Assembly (NCBI GenBank): GCA_938005615.1
Contig: CALLMV010000014.1
Coordinates: 1 to 64,000 of the forward strand
Direction of reading: 5' to 3'
DNA: 64,000 bases
From: an uncultured Verrucomicrobiae bacterium
GTDB lineage: Bacteria > Verrucomicrobiota > Verrucomicrobiia > JADLBR01 > CALLMV01
Shown piece by piece: positions 9,661 through 18,160 of this stretch. How positions within the stretch are numbered: the first letter of the stretch is position 1; every line of letters starts with the position of its first letter. The translations under genes were made by a program, and so were the position numbers. A model generated the notes under the pieces. It was not told where the DNA came from and made no database searches. It worked only from the letters and a program-made list of their open reading frames with translations.

Positions 9661-11086
9661 TTTGTGATGTTGCTGTTTTCAGTTTGTAACGCGGCCCGAC
9701 AAAATCGAACCGCCTACTAATTATCGCAACTTTCATTCCGGCCTCGGCATAAAAATCCACTGGCAACTTAGCTTGCCGGGGAAAGCTGGATTTCTCCGCA
9801 ACAAAAACCATGGGAATTTGGATCTCGGCAAGCGGCGGAATTTCAAAACCTCTCTCGCTGACCACTAAACTCATCCCGGCAGGTAATTTCTCGTCGTTAA
9901 TACCGATCATCATGGGCTCGGAAGTTTTGTTCACGAATCGCACGAGAAACTGATTCCTCACTCCCGAGTCGTCCACAAAATACGGCGCGCCGCCCATACG
10001 CTGAATCACGATGTGCGCCGGCTCTACACGACTGAACGCATACCCCGCCACACTCCCAAGAATCAGAATTACCGCCGCATAGATCCCAATACGTGGGCGG
10101 AGTAGCCGCCGCTTGCCTCCGTTAAGCCCATTGAGCGAATCATAGCGGATCAAACCCTTCGGGCGGCCCAGCTTCGTCATCACCGCATCGCACGCATCAA
10201 TACAGTTGGCGCAGCCCACGCATTCAATCTGAAAGCCCTGGCGGATGTCGATGCCTGTGGGGCACACCTGCACGCAGCGGTTGCAGCTCACACAATCCCC
10301 CGCCCCGGGCGTGCCGACTTTACCTCGTGGTTCCCCGCGCCGCGCATCGTAGCCGATGAGCAGTGTGTCATCGTCCTGCAAAGCAGATTGCAATCTTCCG
10401 TAGGGACAGATTACCAAGCACAATTGTTCGCGAAACCAGGTGAAGTTGAAGAATACAATCAGCGTCGCCACCACCATGAACACAAACGTTGGCCAGTTCT
10501 CCCACGGCGCATGGGTGATGAGTTGGTAAAGTCCGGGGATCGAGACGAAATATGCAAGCACGCCGTAAAAAAGGATTAGAGAGATTATTGCAAAGATTCC
10601 CCACTTCACCACGCGCTTTGTAATTTTCTCCGGCGTCCAGTCGGCGGCATCGAGCTTGCGGCGCGCCGCGGCGTCGCCATCAATCCAGCGTTCAATACGC
10701 CGAAACACATGTTCCAGAAACACCGTGTGCGGGCAGCTCCATCCGCACCAGAGTCGGCCCCAGAGCGAAGTAATCAAAAAACCCGTAATTCCTATGCCCA
10801 CCAACACGAAAAACATCAGCGGCACATCCTGCGCGGCAAAGGTGATGCCGAAGATGTGAAAGCGTCGCTCCGCCAAGTCTAAAAATATCGCCGGGTGCCC
10901 CGCAATCTCGATCCATGGCAAAGCAAAGAACAACGCGATTAAGAACCAACCAAACACCGTTCTCCACCTTGTGAAAAGGCCGCTTACATCCGCAGGATGC
11001 AGAAATATCCTCGACCCATCGTCGGCGATTGTGGTGACTCGCTCACGGTTGGGCACCGTGCGGCCTGTTGCGCTTGGAGCACTCAT
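9650..11086 (-). CDS. ccoG: Cytochrome c oxidase accessory protein CcoG
   Basis: Polytopic membrane iron-sulfur protein linked to copper handling during cbb3 oxidase assembly. Several transmembrane helices occupy the N-terminal half, including the WGRLWCGWSCPHTVFLEH block typical of the NapH/CcoG group. Two 4Fe-4S motifs follow, CVSCNRCVQVCPTG and CVGCANCIDACD. The C-terminal ~120 residues form the periplasmic Ig-like FixG_C domain (KTSEPMMIGIND). Length 478 is usual. It begins six bases after ccoP and ends inside the next small gene. Confidence 0.95.
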   Translation of the reverse strand: MSAPSATGRTVPNRERVTTIADDGSRIFLHPADVSGLFTRWRTVFGWFLIALFFALPWIEIAGHPAIFLDLAERRFHIFGITFAAQDVPLMFFVLVGIGITGFLITSLWGRLWCGWSCPHTVFLEHVFRRIERWIDGDAAARRKLDAADWTPEKITKRVVKWGIFAIISLILFYGVLAYFVSIPGLYQLITHAPWENWPTFVFMVVATLIVFFNFTWFREQLCLVICPYGRLQSALQDDDTLLIGYDARRGEPRGKVGTPGAGDCVSCNRCVQVCPTGIDIRQGFQIECVGCANCIDACDAVMTKLGRPKGLIRYDSLNGLNGGKRRLLRPRIGIYAAVILILGSVAGYAFSRVEPAHIVIQRMGGAPYFVDDSGVRNQFLVRFVNKTSEPMMIGINDEKLPAGMSLVVSERGFEIPPLAEIQIPMVFVAEKSSFPRQAKLPVDFYAEAGMKVAIISRRFDFVGPRYKLKTATSQNGT

Positions 11087-11092
11087 CGTGGT

Positions 11093-11638
11093 TTATTGCG
11101 CAGGTGGCTGGTGATGGCTCATGATGAATGCGGTGAGCTCGGCGATTTTTTTGTCGCCCAGCACTGGGCCCCAGTTCTGCATGCCTTTTTCGAGCACACC
11201 GTTGGTGATGGTATGGCGCACAGCAAGGGGATTGCCTCCGTGCAACCACTCATCATCAGAAAGTTTAACGCCAATGCCGCCTTCCAGATTATGGCCGTGG
11301 CAGGTCGCGCAGTTTGTCATAAACGTTTTGCGGCCCGCCTCGACCCATTGCGGATTGCGGCTCATTTCCCAGAGCAGATCGTCTGTCAGATCATCCATCG
11401 AGTTAGCCATCTGGATGGCTCGCACTTCCTGCAACAGGGATGTTAAGCGTTGCTCATCGCTTTTGCCTACCTGTGTGCTGAAGAAGTAAAACCAATACAG
11501 CACGGTGAAGATGATCGCACCGTAAAGCGTGTAGAGCCACCAGTTGGGAAGTTTCTGGTCGTATTCATAAATGCCGTCGTAAACATGGTCTCTGAGCACC
11601 ACGCCTGGCGGGAGGTTTTCTTTTTTTATGTCACTCAT
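11093..11638 (-). CDS. ccoP: cbb3-type cytochrome c oxidase subunit III, mono-haem form
   Basis: Membrane-anchored cytochrome c subunit that passes electrons into the oxidase. The N-terminal FixP_N anchor is clear (VYDGIYEYDQKLPNWWLYTL plus a hydrophobic helix). Only one haem c site is present, NCATCHG, with a likely Met ligand in GMQNWGP. Usual CcoP has about 300 residues and two haem c sites; this one has 181 residues and one. Its ATG overlaps the end of ccoQ by eight bases. No break in the reading frame suggests a recent deletion. Confidence 0.93.
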   Translation of the reverse strand: MSDIKKENLPPGVVLRDHVYDGIYEYDQKLPNWWLYTLYGAIIFTVLYWFYFFSTQVGKSDEQRLTSLLQEVRAIQMANSMDDLTDDLLWEMSRNPQWVEAGRKTFMTNCATCHGHNLEGGIGVKLSDDEWLHGGNPLAVRHTITNGVLEKGMQNWGPVLGDKKIAELTAFIMSHHQPPAQ

Positions 11639-11813
11639 TTTTGATTTCCGGTTGTGGGGGTTCCTCGAAGGGCAATTCCGACATTTTTTTAACGCGGTCT
11701 TTTTTCATCAAGATCGCACGCACAACAATCAAAGAGAAGACCCCGAGGCTCACGATAAAGACGAAGATCGTGAAGGTCTCCGCGTTAAGCACATGGTGAA
11801 GTCGGGAGAACAT
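11631..11813 (-). CDS. ccoQ: cbb3-type oxidase subunit CcoQ-like protein
   Basis: Sixty residues with one transmembrane helix (TFTIFVFIVSLGVFSLIVV), a basic stop-transfer (MKKDRVKK) and an acidic, proline-rich tail. Size, topology and position between ccoNO and ccoP fit CcoQ, which stabilises the assembled oxidase. The C-terminal tail overlaps the ccoP start. CcoQ proteins are poorly conserved, so the call rests largely on context. Confidence 0.8.
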   Translation of the reverse strand: MFSRLHHVLNAETFTIFVFIVSLGVFSLIVVRAILMKKDRVKKMSELPFEEPPQPEIKNE

Positions 11814-11822
11814 AATTTTTCC

Positions 11823-14162
11823 TCAGCGGTTTTCGGCAAGTGTGGAGGTGATCTTCTCGTGCTTACCGAGTTGTTGTAGGTAGGCGATTAAAGCGATGAT
11901 TTCGGTATGTGGGTCGTGTTCGATCCCACCTTCACCTGCAGCAAGTTCTTCTGCGATTTTTTCTGCCTGGGCACGAGCCTGGGCGAGGATTTCTTCGTTA
12001 TTCATCTCAGGGAAAGGAACGCCTAAGGTGCGCAGCGCTCGGATGCGGGCAGGCAGCACGTTGTAGTCGGTTTTGCTCTCCAGCAGCCAAGGGTAGTTGG
12101 GCATATTGGAGCCGGGCGATGTGGAGCGGGGATTCTCCATATGTTGGAAGTGCCAGAGGTGGTTGTATTTTCCGCCCACGCGGGCCAGGTCTGGCCCTGT
12201 GCGTTTGGAACCCCACTGGAATGGGTGGTCGTAGATGGATTCGCCGATGCGAGAATAATCGCCATAACGCATCACATCCGGAACAAATGTGCGGATCATC
12301 TGCGAGTGGCAGTTGTAACAGCCTTCACGGATGTAGATGTCGCGACCGCAAAGTTCCAGCGGCGTGTAAACCACTTGGATACGGTCCTCAATGTTGTCGG
12401 CCCTCTGGATGATGACGGTGGGAATAATTTGGATGGCACCACCGATGGCCGCAGCGACAAACGTCAGCACGGTAAAGGGCATAGCGTTAGCCAACAGTGC
12501 CTCATACCACTGGCTCCATTTCTTGCCGCCAATTTCGAAGTGAGCGATTGCGATAAGAACAGTGAGTGCTGTTCCGATGACGCCCGTGAGCATCACGGCA
12601 TCCCGGCCGAGAAACCACATCGTCATAAAGAAGACGCCAACAAGCGAGTATACAACAGGCGCGCTCCACAGGCCGCCTTTGGCGCGCAAATCGTATTCTG
12701 ATTCTTCGAGCACGACTTTCACCACTTCGGCAGTGCCATTCACGGCTTTGCCTGAGCGGGCGGTTTTCCAAATGTTGTAAGCAAGAAGTATAAAACCAAA
12801 TACGTAGAGCGCACCGCCAATTGCGCGTGCAGTCATCACAGGAAGGATGGTGAGTAATGTCTCGATGAATTTGGGGTAAGCCAGCAACCCGGTTTGTTTA
12901 TCCACCGCGTTGAGCATCATGCCCTGCGTAATGCCCGTCACCCACATCGCGCCGATGTAGAGCATAATTCCGACAAGCCCGATCCAGAAATGGTAATTGG
13001 CAAGTCGCGTGGAGTAGAGCTTCGTGCCCCACAGGCGCGGTGCCAGCCAATAGAACATGCCTGCAGCCATAAAGCCATTCCAGCCAAGGGTGCCGCTATG
13101 CACGTGCCCGATCGTCCAGTCCGTATAGTGCGAGAGTGCATTCACGGATTTTATCGCAAGCAACGGTCCTTCAAATGTGGCCATGCCGTAAAAAGTGACC
13201 CCTGCGGCGAAGAATTTGATCACCGGATCGGTGCGTAGTTTATCCCACGCGCCGCGCAGTGTCAGTAGCCCATTGAGCATCCCGCCCCAGCTCGGTGCCC
13301 ACAGCATAAGGCTAAACAACATGCCCAGCCCTTGCAGCCACGGAGGCAGTGCCGTGTTCATTAAGTGGTGCGGACCCGCCCAGATGTAAACGAACACCAG
13401 CGACCAGAAGTGAATGATCGATAGCCGATAGGAATACACTGGACGCTCCGCCGCCTTGGGCACGAAGTAATACATGATCCCAAGGATCGGCGTGGTCAGG
13501 AAGAAGGCCACCGCGTTATGCCCATACCACCACTGCACCAGCGCGTCCTGCACGCCACCGAAAATCGGGTAGCTGTGCAACAGACTGGTGGGCAGTGAGA
13601 GGTGGTTGACGATGTAGAGCATCGCCACCGTCACAATCGTCGCGATGTAAAACCAGATCGCCACATACAGCGTCGGCTCGTTGCGCTTGGCCAGCGTCCA
13701 GAAAAAGTTCACTGCAAATATCACCCAAATTGCAGCCACAGCGATGTTAATCGGCCAGATCAGCTCGGCGTATTCCTTGCCCCGCGAAAAGCCCAACGGC
13801 AGGGTGATCGCCGCCGAAACGATAATGGCCTGCCAACCCCAAAAGTGAATGCGGGAGAGCAGATCCGAAGCCAGTCGACATTTGCACAACCTTTGGGTCG
13901 AGTAATAGATGCCCGCAAACATCATGTTGCCGACGAACGCGAAGATCGCCGCGTTCGTATGCAGCGGCCGCAGCCGCCCGAATGTCAGCCAGGGAATGTC
14001 GAAATTCGCCTGCCACCAGTTCAGTTGGCTAGCAATAAAAACACCCGCGCTCATGCCCACAAGCCCCCACACGATGGCGGCGGTCATGAACATGCGCACA
14101 ATAGCGTCGTCGTAGGTGATGGTGATTTTTTCAGTCCGTGTGGCAGATGTTGCAGCATTCAT
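11823..14162 (-). CDS. ccoNO: Fused cbb3-type cytochrome c oxidase subunits I and II (CcoN-CcoO)
   Basis: Catalytic core of the high-affinity terminal oxidase. The first ~500 residues are CcoN with the haem/copper histidines in RPLHTNAAI, WYGHNAVAFFLT, AGPHHLMNT and IGHVHSGTLGWN. After a linker with extra helices, the C-terminal ~220 residues are CcoO: a membrane anchor (NAMPFTVLTFVAAAIGG) and one haem c site, CYNCHSQMIRTF. The two subunits are one continuous frame, an arrangement known in some Bacteroidetes and PVC genomes. I start at the ATG 14162 (MNAATSATRTEK); the track's 39 extra residues look non-membrane and overlap the upstream small gene. Confidence 0.95.
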   Translation of the reverse strand: MNAATSATRTEKITITYDDAIVRMFMTAAIVWGLVGMSAGVFIASQLNWWQANFDIPWLTFGRLRPLHTNAAIFAFVGNMMFAGIYYSTQRLCKCRLASDLLSRIHFWGWQAIIVSAAITLPLGFSRGKEYAELIWPINIAVAAIWVIFAVNFFWTLAKRNEPTLYVAIWFYIATIVTVAMLYIVNHLSLPTSLLHSYPIFGGVQDALVQWWYGHNAVAFFLTTPILGIMYYFVPKAAERPVYSYRLSIIHFWSLVFVYIWAGPHHLMNTALPPWLQGLGMLFSLMLWAPSWGGMLNGLLTLRGAWDKLRTDPVIKFFAAGVTFYGMATFEGPLLAIKSVNALSHYTDWTIGHVHSGTLGWNGFMAAGMFYWLAPRLWGTKLYSTRLANYHFWIGLVGIMLYIGAMWVTGITQGMMLNAVDKQTGLLAYPKFIETLLTILPVMTARAIGGALYVFGFILLAYNIWKTARSGKAVNGTAEVVKVVLEESEYDLRAKGGLWSAPVVYSLVGVFFMTMWFLGRDAVMLTGVIGTALTVLIAIAHFEIGGKKWSQWYEALLANAMPFTVLTFVAAAIGGAIQIIPTVIIQRADNIEDRIQVVYTPLELCGRDIYIREGCYNCHSQMIRTFVPDVMRYGDYSRIGESIYDHPFQWGSKRTGPDLARVGGKYNHLWHFQHMENPRSTSPGSNMPNYPWLLESKTDYNVLPARIRALRTLGVPFPEMNNEEILAQARAQAEKIAEELAAGEGGIEHDPHTEIIALIAYLQQLGKHEKITSTLAENR

Positions 14163-14181
14163 GGGCAAAATTTTAAGGTGT

Positions 14182-14331
14182 TTACTTCTCGTTTGCGTCT
14201 TTGCGCAGGGGCAAGAGGGCCTCTTGTTCAGCTGAGCGGATTGGACGGTCTGCCTGATCCTGTATGAACCAGGCGACAAACAGACCTGCTAATAAAAGTG
14301 ATAAAAATATAGTTAATAAAAGGATGCTCAT
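14182..14331 (-). CDS. 49-aa single-span membrane peptide at the head of the cbb3 operon (CcoS-like?)
   Basis: Too short for the ORF track; translated by hand. It starts MSILLLTIFLSLLLAGLFVA, a single hydrophobic helix, then a polar tail DQADRPIRSAEQEALLPLRK and a TAA at 14182. An AAGGA lies about ten bases before the ATG. It sits between the Rrf2 gene and ccoNO on the same strand with 19-base gaps on each side. CcoS is a cbb3 assembly peptide of this size starting with a similar helix, but the usual GQFDD-like tail is missing, so identity is uncertain. It is probably a real operon member. Confidence 0.65.
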   Translation of the reverse strand: MSILLLTIFLSLLLAGLFVAWFIQDQADRPIRSAEQEALLPLRKDANEK

Positions 14332-14350
14332 ATCTTTTTAGTCCTTGTTT

Positions 14351-14797
14351 TTAGTCATCTATGATTGTTGATTTAAGTTTGGAATTTTTGCGCTGCTCGA
14401 ACTCCGCCACGTCTGAAAGCTTTGTCCGAGTCAGGGTATCACGAATCAGATTTCGAGCGGATTTCCAAAACTCATGCGCCGGGCAAGCGCGCGCATCAGA
14501 GCACTCCTCCAGCCCCAGCAGGCACTGCCGCATCCAGCGCGGACCATCCACCGCATTAGCGATTTCCAACAGAGTGATTTGGCTCGCCGGACGCGCAAGC
14601 TTAATCCCACCCCAATAGCCGCGTTTGCTATCCAGCAATCCAGCCTCCACCAGTTTCTGAACGAGCTTGGCCAGGTAGGCGGGAGGCACGGCCGTGGCCT
14701 CGGCCACATCACGGATAAATTTAGATTCCCCATCCGGCCCATCGAGGTATGCCATGGCCTGTATCGCGTATCCGGTGGTGCTCGACAGGCTCAGCAT
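14351..14797 (-). CDS. Rrf2-family transcriptional regulator, likely Fe-S sensor
   Basis: 148-residue winged-helix regulator of the Rrf2 group (IscR/NsrR/RsrR). The start MLSLSSTTGYAIQAMAYL and the recognition region VPPAYLAKLVQKL are characteristic. Three cysteines spaced CX6CX5C (residues ~102-116, CLLGLEECSDARACPA) match the usual iron-sulfur ligand region, close to the IscR CX5CX5C spacing. It heads the cbb3 operon by 19 bases and carries a palindrome in its own promoter, so it probably senses redox, oxygen or NO and controls the oxidase genes and itself. The target is inference from position. Confidence 0.9.
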   Translation of the reverse strand: MLSLSSTTGYAIQAMAYLDGPDGESKFIRDVAEATAVPPAYLAKLVQKLVEAGLLDSKRGYWGGIKLARPASQITLLEIANAVDGPRWMRQCLLGLEECSDARACPAHEFWKSARNLIRDTLTRTKLSDVAEFEQRKNSKLKSTIIDD

Positions 14798-14805
14798 AAT
14801 TTACC

Positions 14806-14833
14806 TAATTATCCTTTTATCAAAGGATGTCAA
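14806..14833 (-). promoter_or_regulatory. Rrf2/cbb3 promoter with overlapping 7-bp palindrome
   Basis: Read on the minus strand: TTGACA (14833-14828), then a 16-base spacer and TAATTA (14811-14806), or a closer GATAAT. Within the spacer is a perfect inverted repeat ATCCTTT-gata-AAAGGAT (14811-14828). A dimeric repressor bound here would block RNA polymerase, so it is a good candidate for the Rrf2 autoregulatory operator. The AT-rich bases beyond it lead to the divergent GH57 gene, which could share control. Confidence 0.55.
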
Positions 14834-14912
14834 CGTCTTTTTATAAAAGTTTTTTTAAAAATTTGTTATTGATTGTGGTTTTCACAATTTCTCTGGCTGT
14901 TAAACTGGAGTT

Positions 14913-16496
14913 GTGAGTATCGGATATTTATCACTCGTCCTGCATGCCCATCTGCCTTTTGTCCGCCACCCCGAACATGAGGATTTTCTCGAAGAGGATT
15001 GGTTGTATGAGGCGATAACTGAAACCTACCTGCCACTCCTGGAGATGATGGATGGGCTGAGCCGCGATGGAATTTACTGGCGACTCACGATGTCCATGAC
15101 TCCCCCGCTCTGCGCGATGCTTCGAGACGAGCTGTTGCAGAATCGCTACATCCGCACGCTCGACCGGCTGCTGGAGCTTTGCGGTAAAGAGATTGTGCGC
15201 ACCAAATACGACCCACCGCAGCAGGCGCTGGCTTATTATTACCAGGAGCTGTTTTCCCGCCGCAAACACCAGTTCTGCGATATCTATCACCGCGACTTGG
15301 TGGGCGCGTTCCGTCGCCACCAAGATGCGGGCAACCTGGAGATCATCACCTGCGGTGCCACGCACGGCTACCTGCCCCTGATGCAAGAGCACCCGCAGGC
15401 TATCCGTGCACAGATTCAGATTGCTAAAGATTATTACTGGGAATGTTTTGACCGCGCCCCGCGAGGGATCTGGTTACCGGAGTGTGCTTACTTTCCGGGT
15501 CTGGAGTCGTTTTTGCGCGAGGCGGAGATTCGCTGGTTTGTGCTGGACACGCACGCGCTGCTGCACAGCAAACCGGGTGCGCAGTGCGGGCCCTACGCGC
15601 CGGTGTTCACTCCCGAAGGGCCGGCGGCCTTTGCCCGCGACACCGAGAGCGGCCACCAAGTTTGGAGTGCACAACAAGGTTACCCAGGCGATGTGTGGTA
15701 TCGCGAATTTTACCGCGACTTGGGTTATGACCTGCCTCTGGACTACATCAAGCCTTACATCCAACCCAACGGAGAGCGCAAATTCACCGGGATGAAGTAT
15801 CACCGGATCACTGGCAAATCGGATTGGAAGGAGTGGTATCAACCCCACATCGCCCGCGAACGCGCAGCAGAACACGCAGGGAATTTTTTATTCAACCGCG
15901 TGAAACAAATCGAACACCTGGCCGCGCACCTCCCGCAAAAACCAATCGTGCTCAGCCCCTACGATGCGGAGCTCTTCGGGCACTGGTGGTATGAAGGGCC
16001 GCAGTTTTTGGATTTCTTCTTCCGCAAATGCGCGTGCGATCAGCAGATTATCTCAACCATCACGCCCTCCGAGTATTTGCGCGATCATCCCACGTTGCAG
16101 ATCGTGGAGCCGTGCGCCTCAAGCTGGGGTGCCAACGGCTACTACGAAGTCTGGCTCGGGCCGAGCAATCACTGGATCTATCCGCACCTGCACCGCGCTG
16201 CCGATGAGATGATCCGTCTGGCGAATCGCTACCGTCATAACACCGATCCGCTCATCGAGCGCGGTATGAAGCAACTGGCCCGCGAGCTGCTCCTGGCTCA
16301 ATCTTCCGACTGGGCCTTCATCATGAAGACGGGCACCACAGTGCCTTACGCCGTGAAGCGCACCAAGGATCACCTGCTGCGGTTCCAAAGACTAGCGCAG
16401 CAGCTCGACAGCGGCCAGATTGACGAAGGCTTCCTGCATCTGCTGGAGTCGCGCGATAACATCTTCCCGCACGTCCACTGGCGGCACTACCTCTGA
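14913..16496 (+). CDS. Glycoside hydrolase family 57 protein, likely 1,4-alpha-glucan branching enzyme
   Basis: Cytoplasmic alpha-glucan enzyme of 527 residues. The start GYLSLVLHAHLPFVRHPE is the GH57 first conserved region. The nucleophile is Glu190 in WLPECAYFPG and the acid/base Asp351 in SPYDAELFGHWWYEGP. This size and the C-terminal helical part (near SWGANGYYEVWLG) match the branching-enzyme clade (TK1436-like), which makes alpha-1,6 branches in glycogen-type glucans. Other GH57 specificities cannot be excluded. The GTG start is supported by family alignment; the nearby GGAG is too close to be an ideal ribosome site. Confidence 0.88.
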   Translation: MSIGYLSLVLHAHLPFVRHPEHEDFLEEDWLYEAITETYLPLLEMMDGLSRDGIYWRLTMSMTPPLCAMLRDELLQNRYIRTLDRLLELCGKEIVRTKYDPPQQALAYYYQELFSRRKHQFCDIYHRDLVGAFRRHQDAGNLEIITCGATHGYLPLMQEHPQAIRAQIQIAKDYYWECFDRAPRGIWLPECAYFPGLESFLREAEIRWFVLDTHALLHSKPGAQCGPYAPVFTPEGPAAFARDTESGHQVWSAQQGYPGDVWYREFYRDLGYDLPLDYIKPYIQPNGERKFTGMKYHRITGKSDWKEWYQPHIARERAAEHAGNFLFNRVKQIEHLAAHLPQKPIVLSPYDAELFGHWWYEGPQFLDFFFRKCACDQQIISTITPSEYLRDHPTLQIVEPCASSWGANGYYEVWLGPSNHWIYPHLHRAADEMIRLANRYRHNTDPLIERGMKQLARELLLAQSSDWAFIMKTGTTVPYAVKRTKDHLLRFQRLAQQLDSGQIDEGFLHLLESRDNIFPHVHWRHYL

Positions 16497-16555
16497 GCAC
16501 TCCGTTTTTTGCGGAAAAAATTCCCTTCGTTTTTCCCGATCGTTACACTGACTTA

Positions 16556-18160
16556 ATGTCGCACGCACTGCTCCAACTCAATGGCCGCTGGACACGCAAA
16601 GCTGTGGCCATCGCGCGCCATTTGCGTGATTCGCACGGCTTCTCTCGATTCTCTGGCTTTAGCACCGCTGACTACCATGCCAGGTGGGTGCGCGATCGCA
16701 AAGACCACGATGTGGAGTTTGCTACCATCATCACTTTGCCAGATCTCTGGCGCGAGGCCATCGCCAAGCCCCAGCCAGACATGGGCCGCTTGCGAGAATT
16801 GGAAGACCGCTACGGGCCGCTGACTCGATACGTGATCGCTGACCGCCACATCGGTCACCAGCTTTTGCCCATGACGATCCTGCCGGATTGCGCATTGAAC
16901 AAAGCCATCTCCCGCAATCCCCGCGTCGCGCTCAAAGCCCTGCAATTACTGTTCGACAAATTCGAAGAACTCTTTGCCCGAGAGCGACCGGACGTGCTCT
17001 TTTGCCAAGTGTTGGCCACTGCCCCGTCCTATGTGGCATGTGCTGTGGCGCAACGCCACAACGTGCCCTTCCTCGTGCTCGGCAAAACAAAGCTCGACGA
17101 CCGCCACCATTTCTCGCGCAGTGCGTTGATGCAACCCGACGCGGCAGCCGCAAAGTTTTTCGCGCACACTTACAACGTTGCGAAAGAAACTCTAACCCGC
17201 TACGAGACGGCTTCCACTAAGCCCCCGCACACCGACCACTACGACGCCGACTTGCGCAACCACGCCAAACGTCACGGCACCGGCGGCTGGCGCCCGTTGC
17301 TAAACCACCTCCTGCAATTGCCCTCCGTCCTCACCACCATCGTCTATGAACGCTACGAAGTGCACAAGGGCCGCAAACTTCCCCTGGTGGACCCGCGCGA
17401 GCCTACACGCTTGGAAAATTGGCAGTGGGAATGGCGTGTGAAGCGCAACTTCAAACGCCTGCTTGATCGCAACATCTTCACGCGTCGCATACCCGAAGTA
17501 GACTTCGCGTTCTTTCCTCTGAGCGTCACTCCGGAAGCCTCCACCTGTGTGGTCGCCCCACACCTGGCCGACCAACTCGTGGCTGTGGACGCCTGCGTGC
17601 GTTCGCTGCCGCTAGATTGGATGCTTGTCGTCAAAGACCACCTGCCCATGTGCGGCCGTCGCACGCCAGATTTTTACCAACGCATGCAGGCCACCGGGCG
17701 AGTGGTGTTGCTTGATCCCACGATCCGCTCCACTGAGGTTCTCGACCGGGCGCGCCTCACCATCACCATTGCGGGCACGTCGGGCTGGGAGGCCCTGCTG
17801 CTCGGAGGCGCGGTAGTCACGCTTGGCCCCGCCTGGTATCTGGCCACGGGATTAGCCGCCTACTGCCCCAATCCCGCACAGCTGTCTGTGGCGATTCATC
17901 GCGCATTGGAGTTGCGCAACACGATCTCACCGCACGAACGACGCGAACGCCTTATCGGTATGCTCCAATGTCTGCTGGATGAATCTTTCCCTTTTGCTTG
18001 GAAACTCATGTGGCAAAACCTGACTCCCGAGGAGATGCGCGAGGCCGAGCCGACATGGAAATTCATCGCCGAAAAAATCGCCACCGTCGCCCGCGAAAAA
18101 ATTCCCTTCCATCCGATTTTCGATCACCCTTGGATTCCCGAACATGTCATCGTCCACTAA
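16556..18160 (+). CDS. Capsule polysaccharide biosynthesis-type glycosyltransferase
   Basis: 534 residues. The C-terminal half (about 310-480) resembles the capsule-synthesis family of surface glycan transferases: FFPLSVTPEAS, WMLVVKDHLPMC and IAGTSGWEALLLGG, the last a likely nucleotide-sugar binding loop. The N-terminal half is less familiar, with a possible second Rossmann-like segment around RPDVLFCQVLAT. No signal peptide or membrane span is seen, as expected for a cytoplasmic transferase. It overlaps the NeuA-like gene by 17 bases, so both probably serve one surface glycan. The sugar transferred is unknown. Confidence 0.7.
   Translation: MSHALLQLNGRWTRKAVAIARHLRDSHGFSRFSGFSTADYHARWVRDRKDHDVEFATIITLPDLWREAIAKPQPDMGRLRELEDRYGPLTRYVIADRHIGHQLLPMTILPDCALNKAISRNPRVALKALQLLFDKFEELFARERPDVLFCQVLATAPSYVACAVAQRHNVPFLVLGKTKLDDRHHFSRSALMQPDAAAAKFFAHTYNVAKETLTRYETASTKPPHTDHYDADLRNHAKRHGTGGWRPLLNHLLQLPSVLTTIVYERYEVHKGRKLPLVDPREPTRLENWQWEWRVKRNFKRLLDRNIFTRRIPEVDFAFFPLSVTPEASTCVVAPHLADQLVAVDACVRSLPLDWMLVVKDHLPMCGRRTPDFYQRMQATGRVVLLDPTIRSTEVLDRARLTITIAGTSGWEALLLGGAVVTLGPAWYLATGLAAYCPNPAQLSVAIHRALELRNTISPHERRERLIGMLQCLLDESFPFAWKLMWQNLTPEEMREAEPTWKFIAEKIATVAREKIPFHPIFDHPWIPEHVIVH

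Noticed and set aside
13602-14267. 221-residue plus-strand ORF opposite ccoNO
   Set aside because: Antisense shadow; composition is rich in Arg/His/Pro with no recognisable domain, while ccoNO on the other strand is unambiguous.
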